Made by a program: the position numbers and the translations under genes. A stretch of DNA of 52,937 nt from Sandaracinus sp. (GTDB lineage: Bacteria; Myxococcota_A; Polyangia; Polyangiales; Houyiibacteriaceae): the NCBI GenBank assembly GCA_020633125.1, contig JACKEH010000030.1, forward strand, positions 1 through 52,937, written 5' to 3'. Below, piece after piece: positions 1 to 7,865 of this stretch. Each line of letters begins with the position of its first letter. Within the stretch, counting starts at the first letter, position 1. Below the pieces are notes generated by a model, which did no database searches, had not been told where the DNA came from, and saw only the letters and a program-made list of their open reading frames with translations.

Positions 1-159
1 CACGAGCTTCAGGTAGTTCGGCGACTTCAGCCCGGCGCGCTTCGAAAAGCTGCGAAACGAGAACCCCCGCCCGGCCGCCTTCTTCGTCTCGTAGAAGTCG
101 CGCAGGTACGCCCGGTAATCGAGGTAGCCGTAGACGTCGAGCTCGCGGGGGCGGGGCAT
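1..159 (-). CDS. TIGR02147/DUF4423-type protein, N-terminus only
   Basis: The minus strand from an ATG at 157-159 encodes 53 residues and runs off the left edge without a stop. The residues MPRPRELDVYGYLDYRAYL, followed by RDFYE and a FSFRSFSKRAGLKSPNYLKLV-type stretch, match what I know of the TIGR02147 family of Fibrobacteres, Bdellovibrio and myxobacteria: a 'YLDYRxYLRDFYE' opening, then a helix-turn-helix-like 'SFRSFxxRAGxxSPNxLKLV'. The family is thought to be regulatory but its function is unproven. Only about a fifth of a normal-length member is visible, so nothing can be said of the C-terminal domain. The call rests on motif memory, not on an alignment. Confidence 0.7.
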   Translation of the reverse strand, partial: MPRPRELDVYGYLDYRAYLRDFYETKKAAGRGFSFRSFSKRAGLKSPNYLKLV

Positions 160-342
160 GGCGCCCACCGATCCTGCGGCAGGGAGCCCGGCGAGCAACC
201 CCGTCTGGGGGATTTTCGTATACGGAGAGAATACGTGTGTTGAGTCTAAGCGTTTGAAGTTGCTGGTGATTGGTATGTATTCGTGACGCGGTGGAACGGT
301 GTTCTGTATGCAGTGAGGGGCGAGGAGCACGTCCACCGACCA

Positions 343-377
343 GGGCACGGGCACGGGCACGGGCACGGGCACGGGCA
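343..377. repeat. GGGCAC hexamer array
   Basis: About six direct copies of GGGCAC lie between the stop of the lipoprotein gene (407) and the partial gene at the left edge. The array is short and near perfect. It belongs to the same style of period-6 arrays seen in many other intergenic gaps of this window. The rest of the 160-406 gap shows no gene or clear regulatory site. Confidence 0.85.
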
Positions 378-406
378 GGCGCGCACACGCGACGCCGGCC
401 TCGAGC

Positions 407-1417
407 TCACTCGCGGGCGTAGAACCAGATCGGCTCGGGCTGACCCTCGCTGATCGTGTAGTAGCCGCTGCCGTCGGCCGCGAAGCCCAGCGCCTCGCCT
501 TGGCGCTCCGCGTGCTGTGGGATGGGGCAAGGCTCGCGAAGCAGCGCGGCGCCGATCGATTCGCTCTCGCCCACCCACCAGAAGTAGGCGTGGGTGTACG
601 AGCGAATGGCCAAGCTGTCGCCGCTGGCCGTCAGGTCGCCGCCCGTCGTCTCGGGGTTGCCGACCAGCGGGCTCCTTCCGAACGCCAGCTCGGCGACGCG
701 CTCGAGCACGAGGGTGCTCCCCGCCGCGAGCGGGGCCGCCGCACGAAAGACCGGCGACACCCCGTCCGCGCTCTTCGTGACGAGGTAGAGGTCGCCGTTG
801 CGTGGGTCGACGAAGGCCGTCTCGCAGTTGTGCGCGCCGTCGGGGTAGTCGAGCTCGAGGCGCTCGACCCCCGAGAGCGTCGTGCGCGCCACCGTGGTCG
901 ACGCGTCCACCTCGGGCTCGGGCACGCGGTAGACCTGCACGGTCGGACGCAGCATCAGGTTGTCGCCCACGTCGGCGAGGTAGAGGTAGCTCGTGCCGTC
1001 GACGGGTCCGGGGCCGACCGCGACGTCTTCCCAGTCCACCGCCTCGGCGCCTTCGAGCTCGAAGACCGCCACCCGAGCGCCGGCCGGCGTGATCGCCGAC
1101 ACGCGCGGACGGTCGCCCGAGTCGTTGTGCACCCAGAGCACGCCCGGGTTGCGACGGCTCGCCGCCACACCACTGATCTCCCGCAGCGCGTCGGTGGTCC
1201 CCGCCTGCACCGCTTCGGCGAAGCTCGGGCACACGCGCAGCGGAGGGCCACCGTCCACGCCCGCGTCGCTCCCTCCGTCGGTGCCCGCGTCGCTGCCCGC
1301 GTCGAAGCCAGCGTCGACGGCAGCGTCCTCGGGCAACCCCGCATCCACGTCGACGTCGTCGTCTCCACCACACGCGAGGGCGAGGGCGAGGGCGAGCACC
1401 CAGGAGAGCCGCTTCAT
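407..1417 (-). CDS. Exported lipoprotein, beta-propeller/phytase-like esterase fold
   Basis: A protein of 336 residues if it starts at the ATG at 1415-1417 (MKRLSWVLALALALACGG). An ATG seven codons upstream exists, but this start puts a lipoprotein signal peptide first, with a lipobox ending at Cys16. A long Asp/Ala/Gly linker of DAG repeats follows (residues about 20-57), then a folded domain with phrases such as GVLWVHNDSGD, YLADVGDN, NCETAFVDPRNGDLYLVTK and ETTGGDL. That pattern resembles the SdiA-regulated/esterase-like-phytase propellers, which are secreted beta-propellers, mostly of unknown substrate. It follows the three barrel genes on the same strand with a 54-bp gap, so it may be the last gene of that operon. 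No enzymatic residue can be assigned from sequence alone. Confidence 0.75.
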   Translation of the reverse strand: MKRLSWVLALALALACGGDDDVDVDAGLPEDAAVDAGFDAGSDAGTDGGSDAGVDGGPPLRVCPSFAEAVQAGTTDALREISGVAASRRNPGVLWVHNDSGDRPRVSAITPAGARVAVFELEGAEAVDWEDVAVGPGPVDGTSYLYLADVGDNLMLRPTVQVYRVPEPEVDASTTVARTTLSGVERLELDYPDGAHNCETAFVDPRNGDLYLVTKSADGVSPVFRAAAPLAAGSTLVLERVAELAFGRSPLVGNPETTGGDLTASGDSLAIRSYTHAYFWWVGESESIGAALLREPCPIPQHAERQGEALGFAADGSGYYTISEGQPEPIWFYARE

Positions 1418-1471
1418 CGGCGGGAGGATGCCATCCACGTGTGGGAATCGGGCGCGCGATCCCCCGCGGGG

Positions 1472-2116
1472 TCACCAACCCGTGCCGAGCTGGAGTCCCA
1501 AGTCGATCTCGCGCGGCTCCGACGGCTCGTCCTCGAGTTTCGCGAGCCCCACGAACCCGCCGACCTGCCAGAGTCCACGCGTCAGGCCGAGGGTGAGGCG
1601 GCCACGCCCGAGGACCGTCTGGTTGACGTAGCTGCTGCCGCGCCACGTCGGTTGCCAAGCCAACGTCCCCAGGAATCCGAGGTCTCGGTCGCCCGCGCGA
1701 AGGACCGCCGCGACTTGGCCGTAGAAGAGCAACGTCGCGACCGAGCCGGGCTCGTCGCCTGGAAGCCGGATCGGACCGGTGTCGGTCTCGATCACACTAC
1801 TGTCGTCGATTCCCGGTCCGTAGGCGAAGTCGAGTCCGGAGCCGAACGCGAGACCGAAACGGAGCGCGCCCGGCGCTCCCGTGGTCAGCACCGGCATCAG
1901 CACGTCCGTCGTGAAGCCGTGGGCGTGCCGACTGGGCGAGTACCCGACGCCGCGGGACGGGTAGCGTGTCAGCTGCGCTCGGTAGCCCACGCGCACGATG
2001 GGCAGCCACGACGTGCTCGGGGGTGACGAGCCGACGTTGGAGGACGTGACCTGCGCGGATTGCGCGGAAGTGGTCGACGCGAAGAGCGCGACGAGGACGA
2101 GAGAGCGAAGCAGCAC
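1472..2116 (-). CDS. Outer-membrane-barrel-like protein, paralog 1 of 3
   Basis: A protein of 214 residues from a GTG at 2114-2116. The start was chosen because it gives an immediate signal peptide (VLLRSLVLVALFASTTSAQ); the open frame continues upstream but as Arg-rich junk. The mature part alternates hydrophobic and polar residues and ends in LGLQLGTGW, a terminal aromatic typical of the C-terminal beta-signal read by the BAM complex. It shares two blocks with the two upstream genes: W-x-P-[IL]-V-x-x-G-Y near the N-terminus and [FL]L[GS][TS]L[AV]W-x-P in the middle. No known domain recognised. A small beta-barrel or periplasmic barrel is my inference. A 170-bp gap separates it from paralog 2. 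Confidence 0.7.
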   Translation of the reverse strand: MLLRSLVLVALFASTTSAQSAQVTSSNVGSSPPSTSWLPIVRVGYRAQLTRYPSRGVGYSPSRHAHGFTTDVLMPVLTTGAPGALRFGLAFGSGLDFAYGPGIDDSSVIETDTGPIRLPGDEPGSVATLLFYGQVAAVLRAGDRDLGFLGTLAWQPTWRGSSYVNQTVLGRGRLTLGLTRGLWQVGGFVGLAKLEDEPSEPREIDLGLQLGTGW

Positions 2117-2286
2117 CCGCGGACGATGAACCGACCCCGCACCACGCGCACGAACACGCGTGGTGACGAGGCGGGCCGGAAGTGACCAGATCGCACGCGC
2201 CTCCTCGAATCGAGGGAGCACGAGTCCGAGGTGGGGCGAGCGTTCTACCTCAACGGGGGGAGCTGCCGCGCACGACGAAAAACTCG

Positions 2287-3063
2287 TCACCAGCCTGCGC
2301 CGACTTGCAGCCCGAGCTCGAACACCCGCTCGACGTGCACGAGGTATGTGAGGAACGCGCCCTCGGCCTCCCAACGCGAGGCGCCCAGGAAGAGTGCGGC
2401 GTAGAGGTGGTCGTGCACGTAGCCGAACGTGACGCGGGCTCTTCGCATGGAGCGCACGCGTTGAGCGTCGACCGGCCACGCATGATAGCCCCCCTCGTAG
2501 CTGAGCTTGGTACGTCGCACGCCGGGCATCCAGACCAACGAGCCGAGGAAACCTCGACCTGCCGGCGCGGCGCGAAGGATGAGCCCGAGCTGCGCGGCAA
2601 CCTGATCGGCCCGACGCCGCCGTGTCGTTCTCGGGCGCTCCGTCTCCGTCGGGTCGTATTCACTTCGTGGGGCGTAGGCGCGCTCGTCGGTGCGCCGCGC
2701 GAGGTCGACCCCGACCCCGACCCCGAACGCCAGACGTACCCGCGAATCGGGGGTGCCGGTCGCGAGCACGGGGAGCAACAAGCTCGCGCTGAGCCCGTGG
2801 AGCGTGGGCTCGTCGACAAACCCCGCCTCGCTCCAATCGAGGTGTTGGAACTGGTAGCCGAGGGTGACGATCGGCATCCAATCCGGGCTGAAGATCGCGA
2901 GCACTGGATGCGGTTCGGCGTCCACCTCGGCGCCGTCCACTCTTGGCGTTCCCGCTTCCGTGACGGTGTTCGGCGACTCGTCGGTCTGCGCCATCGCGCG
3001 CGGAGTGATCACGAACGTCGCGCCGACGAGGAAGGTGATGTGCGCGTTCAACCGACGACTCAC
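2287..3063 (-). CDS. Outer-membrane-barrel-like protein, paralog 2 of 3
   Basis: A protein of 258 residues. The GTG start at 3061-3063 overlaps the stop of the upstream paralog by four bases (GTGA), so translation is probably coupled. The signal peptide ends near AMAQ. The mature protein has the shared WMPIVTLGYQ block, a Gly-rich amphipathic strand region (LAFGVGVGVDLA), the FLGSLVWMPGVRRTKL block and a C-terminal LGLQVGAGW with terminal Trp. Compared with its neighbours it carries an Arg/Thr-rich insert (TETERPRTTRRRRADQ). Function unknown. The three genes look like tandem duplicates that diverged in loops while keeping strand-like blocks. Confidence 0.72.
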   Translation of the reverse strand: MSRRLNAHITFLVGATFVITPRAMAQTDESPNTVTEAGTPRVDGAEVDAEPHPVLAIFSPDWMPIVTLGYQFQHLDWSEAGFVDEPTLHGLSASLLLPVLATGTPDSRVRLAFGVGVGVDLARRTDERAYAPRSEYDPTETERPRTTRRRRADQVAAQLGLILRAAPAGRGFLGSLVWMPGVRRTKLSYEGGYHAWPVDAQRVRSMRRARVTFGYVHDHLYAALFLGASRWEAEGAFLTYLVHVERVFELGLQVGAGW

Positions 3064-3761
3064 CAGCCCACCCCCATCTGGGTGCCGAGCTCGAGCTCTG
3101 GGCCTCGCCGCCAGGAAGACACGTCGTCACGACGCGCGACACCGAAGAAGAGCCCGAGCCGAATGCCGTGGCGGACGACCGCGACCGCCCCCCGCCCGCG
3201 GTTCAGGCTGCGAACGACCTCGTGGCCCGTCAGCCGTTCGGGAGGAGGCTCTCGCCAGATCAGCGGAAACCCAACCTCTCCCGAGGTCCAATGGGCATCG
3301 AGGTGGGTGCGACGGATTCCCGGCAGCCACGCCAAGCTGCTCAGAAGAGCCCATCCCGTCGCGAGCCGAACCCGCAATACGGCCGCGAGCGCACCGTGGA
3401 ACCAGGCAGAGCGATCACGCAAGGTCAGTCGGTTTTCCGGGTCTTCCGCGTCGAACCCGGGGCGGGCGCGCGCCTCTCCGTAGTCGGCGCCGAAGCCGAG
3501 CGCGATCGAGAGCCGCATGCGTGACTCGCGACGACCGCTCGAGAGCAGCGGGAAGAGTGCCTCGAAGCCGAAGCCGTGGCCGAGCTCGCGCTTCACGCCC
3601 TCTTGGGTCGGCTCACGCACGAGCTGCATTCGGTAGCCGACGCTGACGAGCGGGCGCCATTCGGGATCGTCGAACGCGAGGCGCTCCCGCCAGACGTCGT
3701 CGGCCTGCGCGCTTCCCGCGAGGAGCCAGACCGCGAGGCAGGTGCAGAAGATTCGAGCCAC
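3060..3761 (-). CDS. Outer-membrane-barrel-like protein, paralog 3 of 3 (first in operon)
   Basis: A protein of 233 residues from a GTG at 3759-3761, chosen because it begins a signal peptide (VARIFCTCLAVWLLAGSAQA). The open frame extends to 3875 but as low-complexity residues. The shared blocks are WRPLVSVGYRMQL and LLSSLAWLPGIRRTHL, and the protein ends LGTQMGVGW. It is transcribed divergently from the TPR gene at 3991 across a 229-bp gap that should hold both promoters. It is the promoter-proximal gene of the trio, and its last codons overlap the start of paralog 2. No family name recognised. Confidence 0.72.
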   Translation of the reverse strand: MARIFCTCLAVWLLAGSAQADDVWRERLAFDDPEWRPLVSVGYRMQLVREPTQEGVKRELGHGFGFEALFPLLSSGRRESRMRLSIALGFGADYGEARARPGFDAEDPENRLTLRDRSAWFHGALAAVLRVRLATGWALLSSLAWLPGIRRTHLDAHWTSGEVGFPLIWREPPPERLTGHEVVRSLNRGRGAVAVVRHGIRLGLFFGVARRDDVSSWRRGPELELGTQMGVGW

Positions 3762-3990
3762 GGGCGGACCATGACGCGAGTCGTCGCGGCTTGCATCGCG
3801 CGAGCACGTGCTCGGCGCTCGGCCTCCTTCGTGTCTCCCCCGTTCGGGGGGCGGCCGAGGTGCCGAGCGTCCCACGTCCCAATTGTGAGGAAGGTTCGCG
3901 ATTCGGTCTTCGTAACCCGGTGTTCAGCGACAAAGCGTTGCAACCACTGCGCTTTGTCTGAGACTCACGTGTCCCCGTCCTGGGCTTCGC

Positions 3991-4554
3991 ATGACCGTTC
4001 ACGCCTTCGTCGATTCGCCTCTTCGCCGCCGCAGCCCCGTGCTCGGTGTGCTCGGCGCGGTGCTCGCGCTGCCGTCGTCGTTCTTCGTCGTCGCCGCGAT
4101 CGTCGACCTCGCGCGTGGCGCCGAAGATCCGACGGGCGCGCTGCTCGGCGGTGCCTGCATGGCGTCGATCCTCGCGCTCGGGATCGCGGCCATGGTCTAC
4201 GGCTTCGGCAAGACCTCGAAGCCCCGCGCCGTCACCCGCGCCGCCGCCCAACGTGCACGCGACGTCGGCCTCGCGACGCTCGACACCAGCGCACCCGACG
4301 CACAGCAGATCAACGTCGCCGCGGGTTGGATGCTCGACGGTCGCTACGAAGACGCGACGCGTGCGTACCACCAGATCGCCGAGCGCTTCCCGCACCACCG
4401 CGGCACGGCGGCTTCGCAGATCGGCGCGTGTTGCTATTTCCTCGGTCGCTTCGAAGAAGCGATCGGCTGGTACGAGCACGCGCTCCAGCACGGCGCCGAT
4501 CCGCGGATGATGCAGGACAACATCGACGAAGCGCGCGCAGCGCTTCGGGGCTGA
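3991..4554 (+). CDS. Small inner-membrane protein with TPR-like tail
   Basis: A protein of 187 residues. Two hydrophobic segments lie at about residues 16-40 and 50-72 (LGVLGAVLALPSSFFVVAAIV; LLGGACMASILALGIAAMVYG), then a basic stretch, then a soluble C-terminal domain. The tail reads like two tetratricopeptide repeats (INVAAGWMLDGRYEDATRAYHQIAERFP and GACCYFLGRFEEAIGWYEHALQ). TPRs mediate protein-protein contacts, so this is probably a membrane-anchored scaffold. It is divergent from the barrel operon. No ortholog name can be given. Confidence 0.8.
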   Translation: MTVHAFVDSPLRRRSPVLGVLGAVLALPSSFFVVAAIVDLARGAEDPTGALLGGACMASILALGIAAMVYGFGKTSKPRAVTRAAAQRARDVGLATLDTSAPDAQQINVAAGWMLDGRYEDATRAYHQIAERFPHHRGTAASQIGACCYFLGRFEEAIGWYEHALQHGADPRMMQDNIDEARAALRG

Positions 4555-4590
4555 AACGAAGCACGCTCCTCGAGAGGAGAGTTCTTCGCG

Positions 4591-4672
4591 TCGAGACGCG
4601 TAGGCGTGAAGCTCGCAGAGCTCGCACTCGATCGAGACGCGTAGGCGTGAAGCTCGCAGAGCTCGCACTCGA
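4591..4672. repeat. 41-bp tandem duplication
   Basis: Two exact tandem copies of a 41-bp unit beginning TCGAGACGCG and ending GCTCGCACTCGA, with a period of 41 (4591 and 4632). They lie in the convergent gap between the TPR gene (stop 4554) and the zinc-ribbon gene (stop 4682). Confidence 0.9.
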
Positions 4673-4681
4673 TCCGCGCGC

Positions 4682-5440
4682 TCAGACCTTCGACTTCGCC
4701 TTCGCGTGAATCGAAGGCGTCGAGACCAGCAGCGCGTGCCACGCGCGTTTGCGCTGCGCGGGATGAAGGCGAAGCCAGAGCGCGTCCGGCAGGTAGCTCG
4801 TCGCTTCGCAGAACTCGCAGCGCATCATGCGTGGCACCGTCGCGTCGATCTTCGCCGGCGCTCCGCAGCCGAGGCACGAGAAGAGCACGCTCTCGCCCGC
4901 GGGCTCACGGAGGTCGCCACGAAGCGCGGTCTCGCCGACGAGCACGAGGCATTGCGGATGCGTGTGCGCGCGCTCCTCGCGATCGGGCACGCGAATCGGA
5001 AGCGCGGTGCCGCACTCGGGGCAGAACGCGTCGACCTGCTCGCCTTCCCGTACGGCTTCGGCGCCGAGCCGTTGGGCGTCGAAGCCGTGCCCACACGACG
5101 GGCATCGAATCCCCGACGCGTCGATCTCGAGCAGCACGTTGCGCCACCGACGAAAGAGGCTGCCGCCTTTCGGACCGAACGCGAGGAAGTAGTCGAGCGC
5201 TTTGATCTCGTGGCTGTTCACCAAGATCTTGTGCTCGGGGCAGCCCTCACCGCGTTGGTACCCGAGGATGCGGTGCCAGCCGAGCTCGCCCCGGAGCGCG
5301 ACCACGCTCTGACACGCGTTGCAGAGCACTTGGTCGACCATGCCGTTCACCGGGATCGGCGAGGCACACTCGGGGCAATCGATCGTCACGCGAATGCGCG
5401 CGGCGAGGAACGTGGCGTCGTTCGGCAGCTCGCGGGTCAT
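4682..5440 (-). CDS. Zinc-ribbon protein with three CxxC pairs
   Basis: A protein of 252 residues from the ATG at 5438-5440 (MTRELPNDATFLAARI). The open frame continues to 5650 but the upstream part is not protein-like. Three treble-clef/zinc-ribbon-like units are visible: CPEC...CNAC near the N-terminus, CPSC...CPEC in the middle and CLGC...CEFC near the C-terminus, six CxxC motifs in all. There is no signal peptide, so it is cytoplasmic. The unit ending in CEFC resembles ribbons of TFIIB/DUF-type proteins, but I do not recognise the family. Metal binding is expected and nucleic-acid binding is possible. Convergent with the TPR gene and divergent from the protease gene. Confidence 0.75.
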   Translation of the reverse strand: MTRELPNDATFLAARIRVTIDCPECASPIPVNGMVDQVLCNACQSVVALRGELGWHRILGYQRGEGCPEHKILVNSHEIKALDYFLAFGPKGGSLFRRWRNVLLEIDASGIRCPSCGHGFDAQRLGAEAVREGEQVDAFCPECGTALPIRVPDREERAHTHPQCLVLVGETALRGDLREPAGESVLFSCLGCGAPAKIDATVPRMMRCEFCEATSYLPDALWLRLHPAQRKRAWHALLVSTPSIHAKAKSKV

Positions 5441-5660
5441 GGGGAAAGAAGACCCGCTTCCGCCCTGGTCTCGCAACTCGGCCGCGACCCCGCCGCGAGC
5501 GTCTCGTCGAGGGGTCGCGAGCCTGTTGGACGCAACGACTGAAAGGCGAAGAGTTTCAGCAATTTCCAGCATCTGAGCGATTCGCGGATCCGCTCGTCGG
5601 CTGTACGAAAACGTCACAGTATCGCTGGTGCGTCGGGGTTTCCCGTGCAAGGTTCGCGCG

Positions 5661-6935
5661 ATGTGGAAGTGGTGCTTCGTGCTCGTGGCCGTGGTGGGCT
5701 GCGGGAAATCTCATTCGTCGGATCGTGACGGAGGCGTGGCCATGGGGGATGCCGCGCCGCCTCGTACCGATTCTGGCGGCCCCATCTCGACGCCTGACGG
5801 AGCCACGCCTCCGATCTGTGGCGACGAGCGACGTGTTCCTCTCGTCTATTACGGAACCCCGGAGCCGACGGCGATGCCGCTGACGCCGGGGCAGATTCTC
5901 GCCATCGGTGCGTGGGGTGGGTGTACGGGCACCTTCATCACGGACGAGTGGGTTCTGACCGCCGAGCATTGTGGTGTGCGCGTCGGTCGCGAATTCTGCG
6001 TCGGTCCCGATGCGCGAAATCCGAACGTGTGTTTCCGCGTCACGCAGGTGCAGAACCACCCGTCGCAGGACATGACGCTCGCGCGCATGGACGCGCCGGC
6101 GTCGTCGCGCATCCCCGAGCTGCAGCCGATCCCGATCAACACGGTGATGCTCGACAACTCGTGGATCGGTCGCACGGCCGAGGCCGCGGGCTACGGCCAG
6201 CAAGAGAACGGTCGCAGCGGCGAGCGTGAGTTCACCGCCGAGCCCATCTCCGGCTTCGAGCGCGGCGAGTTCCTCGTCATCGACGGCGAGGGAACGCGTG
6301 GCGTCTGCTTCGGCGACTCCGGCGGCCCCGTCATGATCCTCGCGGAGGACGGCTCGGTTCGCGTCGCGGGCGACTTGAGCTTCGGCGACCCGAACTGCCT
6401 CGGGCAGGACCGCTACTCGCGCACCGACCTCGCGGTCGACTGGATCGAGTCGTTCACGGGTCCGACGGTGATCGAAGGTGGCGATTGCGGCACCGTCGGC
6501 ACCGAGGGGCGTTGCGTCGGCAACACGGCGGTCTTCTGCGAAGGCGACGTCGTGGCGAGCGAGCGCTGCGAAGGCGCGTGTGGCTGGGACGCGGGCGCCG
6601 AGGGCTACCGCTGCCTCGCCGGGGAAGATCCCTGCGGCGGTGTCACCGCGGCTGGTGCGTGCGACGGCAACGTGGCGCGTTGGTGCGAGCGTGGCGTGTT
6701 GCGTCAGCGCGATTGCGCGGGCTGCGACGGGCAGGTGTGTGGCGACGTGGCCGAGGTCGGCGGCGTCTACTGCATGCCCGACCCCTGCGAGGGCATCGAC
6801 TACCTCGGCATGTGCGACGGCGACACCGCGGTGTGGTGCGCGGACGGCCGCGAAGTGCGTCGCCGCAACTGCGCTCGCGAGGGCCTTCGCTGCGACTTTG
6901 TCAACGACATGATCGGGTACTTCTGCACGCGTTGA
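5661..6935 (+). CDS. Trypsin-like (S1) serine protease lipoprotein with Cys-rich tail
   Basis: A protein of 424 residues from the ATG at 5661. The signal peptide ends in a lipobox-like VVGC (Cys14), then an Asp/Gly/Pro linker to about residue 55. The S1 protease domain follows with a full catalytic triad: His103 (LTAEHCG), Asp137 (QDMTLARMD) and Ser220 (GDSGGP). From about residue 275 there are three Cys-rich units (GDCGTVGTEGRCVGN..., CGGVTAAGACDGN..., CEGIDYLGMCDGD...) that look like repeated disulfide modules common in myxobacterial secreted proteins. Expected to be exported and surface anchored, acting on extracellular protein. A terminator follows the stop. Intact, unlike the protease at 14.3 kb. 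Confidence 0.9.
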   Translation: MWKWCFVLVAVVGCGKSHSSDRDGGVAMGDAAPPRTDSGGPISTPDGATPPICGDERRVPLVYYGTPEPTAMPLTPGQILAIGAWGGCTGTFITDEWVLTAEHCGVRVGREFCVGPDARNPNVCFRVTQVQNHPSQDMTLARMDAPASSRIPELQPIPINTVMLDNSWIGRTAEAAGYGQQENGRSGEREFTAEPISGFERGEFLVIDGEGTRGVCFGDSGGPVMILAEDGSVRVAGDLSFGDPNCLGQDRYSRTDLAVDWIESFTGPTVIEGGDCGTVGTEGRCVGNTAVFCEGDVVASERCEGACGWDAGAEGYRCLAGEDPCGGVTAAGACDGNVARWCERGVLRQRDCAGCDGQVCGDVAEVGGVYCMPDPCEGIDYLGMCDGDTAVWCADGREVRRRNCAREGLRCDFVNDMIGYFCTR

Positions 6936-6954
6936 TCGCGAGCGAAGAAACGAA

Positions 6955-6993
6955 GAAAGAAGGCGGGAGCGAGAGCTCTCGCCTTTTTCTTTG
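6955..6993 (+). terminator. Intrinsic terminator of the protease gene
   Basis: A GC-rich hairpin (arms GGCGGGAGC / CTCTCGCC around a GAGAGCTCTC core) is followed by TTTTTCTTT, starting about 20 bases past the stop at 6935. A matching A-rich stretch precedes the stem, so it could work in both directions. Confidence 0.8.
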
Positions 6994-7102
6994 GTGCGTC
7001 GCGGTTCTGCGCATCCGGGTGTCGAGGCGACTCGGGGGCACGGCGCGCGGGCAGGGGCACGCGATCGCTCGAAGGAGAACGTGGAATCGTGTCCCCGAAA
7101 AG

Positions 7103-7140
7103 GCCACGCCCCCTCCGCGGGACGGCGGAAGGGGCGTGGT
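7103..7140. other. Strong GC-rich inverted repeat
   Basis: The arms CCACGCCCC-CTCCGC and GCGGAA-GGGGCGTGG can pair over about 15 bases with a GGAC loop. On the minus strand the stem is followed by CCTTTTCGG, weakly terminator-like, but no minus-strand gene ends here. It lies about 110 bases past the protease terminator. Confidence 0.6.
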
Positions 7141-7413
7141 TCGGGATGGGATGGATTGGGATGAGGATGGGATGGATGAGAAACGAGAAACGGGATGAAT
7201 CGCTGTCTCGGCGTCGGAAGGAGGATGGGTCTTCGTGACCGCCGCGACGACCTCCACTAGTGCAGCGTGCGTGCCAAGGGGGGCCGATCGCAGAATTCGA
7301 GAGAAGCCCGGATTCGAGGTGTGGCTCTCGGCGACAAAGTGGCGAGACGGCGTGCCGCGTCGCGCCAAGGCGTCGAGCAGGGTGTGACCGAGGAACACGG
7401 TCGTTGTCTCCAC

Positions 7414-7835
7414 CGACGGAGACCGAGCCGGAGACCGAGACGGAGACGGAGACCGAGACGGAGACCGAGACGGAGACCGAGACGGAGACCGAGACGGAGA
7501 CGGAGACCGAGACGGAGACCGAGACGGAGACCGAGACGGAGACGAAGACGGAGACCGGAACGGCGCTTCGCGCCACGGTCGCTGCGCGACCACCGAGACA
7601 GAGACGGAGACAGCGCTTCGCGCCACGGACACGGACACGGTCACCGCCGCCGACACAGTCACCGACGTCGCCACCGCCACGGACACGGACACGGACACCG
7701 ACACGGACACGGTCACGGCCACGGACACGGTCACGGACACGGTCACGGACACCGACCCGTCACGGACACCGACCCGTCACGGACACCGACACCGTCACGG
7801 ACACCGACACCGTCACGGCCACCGCCACCGACGGC
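7414..7835. repeat. Composite period-6 arrays (GAGACC/GAGACG, then GGACAC)
   Basis: Two arrays fill the gap before the reductase gene. From 7414 to about 7560 the sequence alternates GAGACC and GAGACG. From about 7615 to 7835 it is built on GGACAC/GACACG/GTCACG units. Between them (about 7558-7625) are two copies of GCGCTTCGCGCCACGG, the same palindromic word that builds the arrays at 32.3 and 50.6 kb. All frames stay open because the unit is a multiple of three, but the product would be pure dipeptide repeats and I do not call a gene. The 6993-7414 stretch holds only the hairpin at 7103 and G-rich sequence. Confidence 0.85.
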
Positions 7836-7865
7836 AGCCAGCCACCGCTGCTACTCTCCGCCGCC

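Noticed and set aside
246..1658. 470-residue open frame opposite the propeller lipoprotein
   Set aside because: Arg/Gly-rich shadow of the real gene at 407-1417, with no domain or signal; an expected artefact of very high GC.
7260..7865. Upstream extension of the reductase gene through the GAGACC array (TETETE peptide)
   Set aside because: Pure dipeptide repeat without a domain; the conserved Rossmann start lies at 7866.
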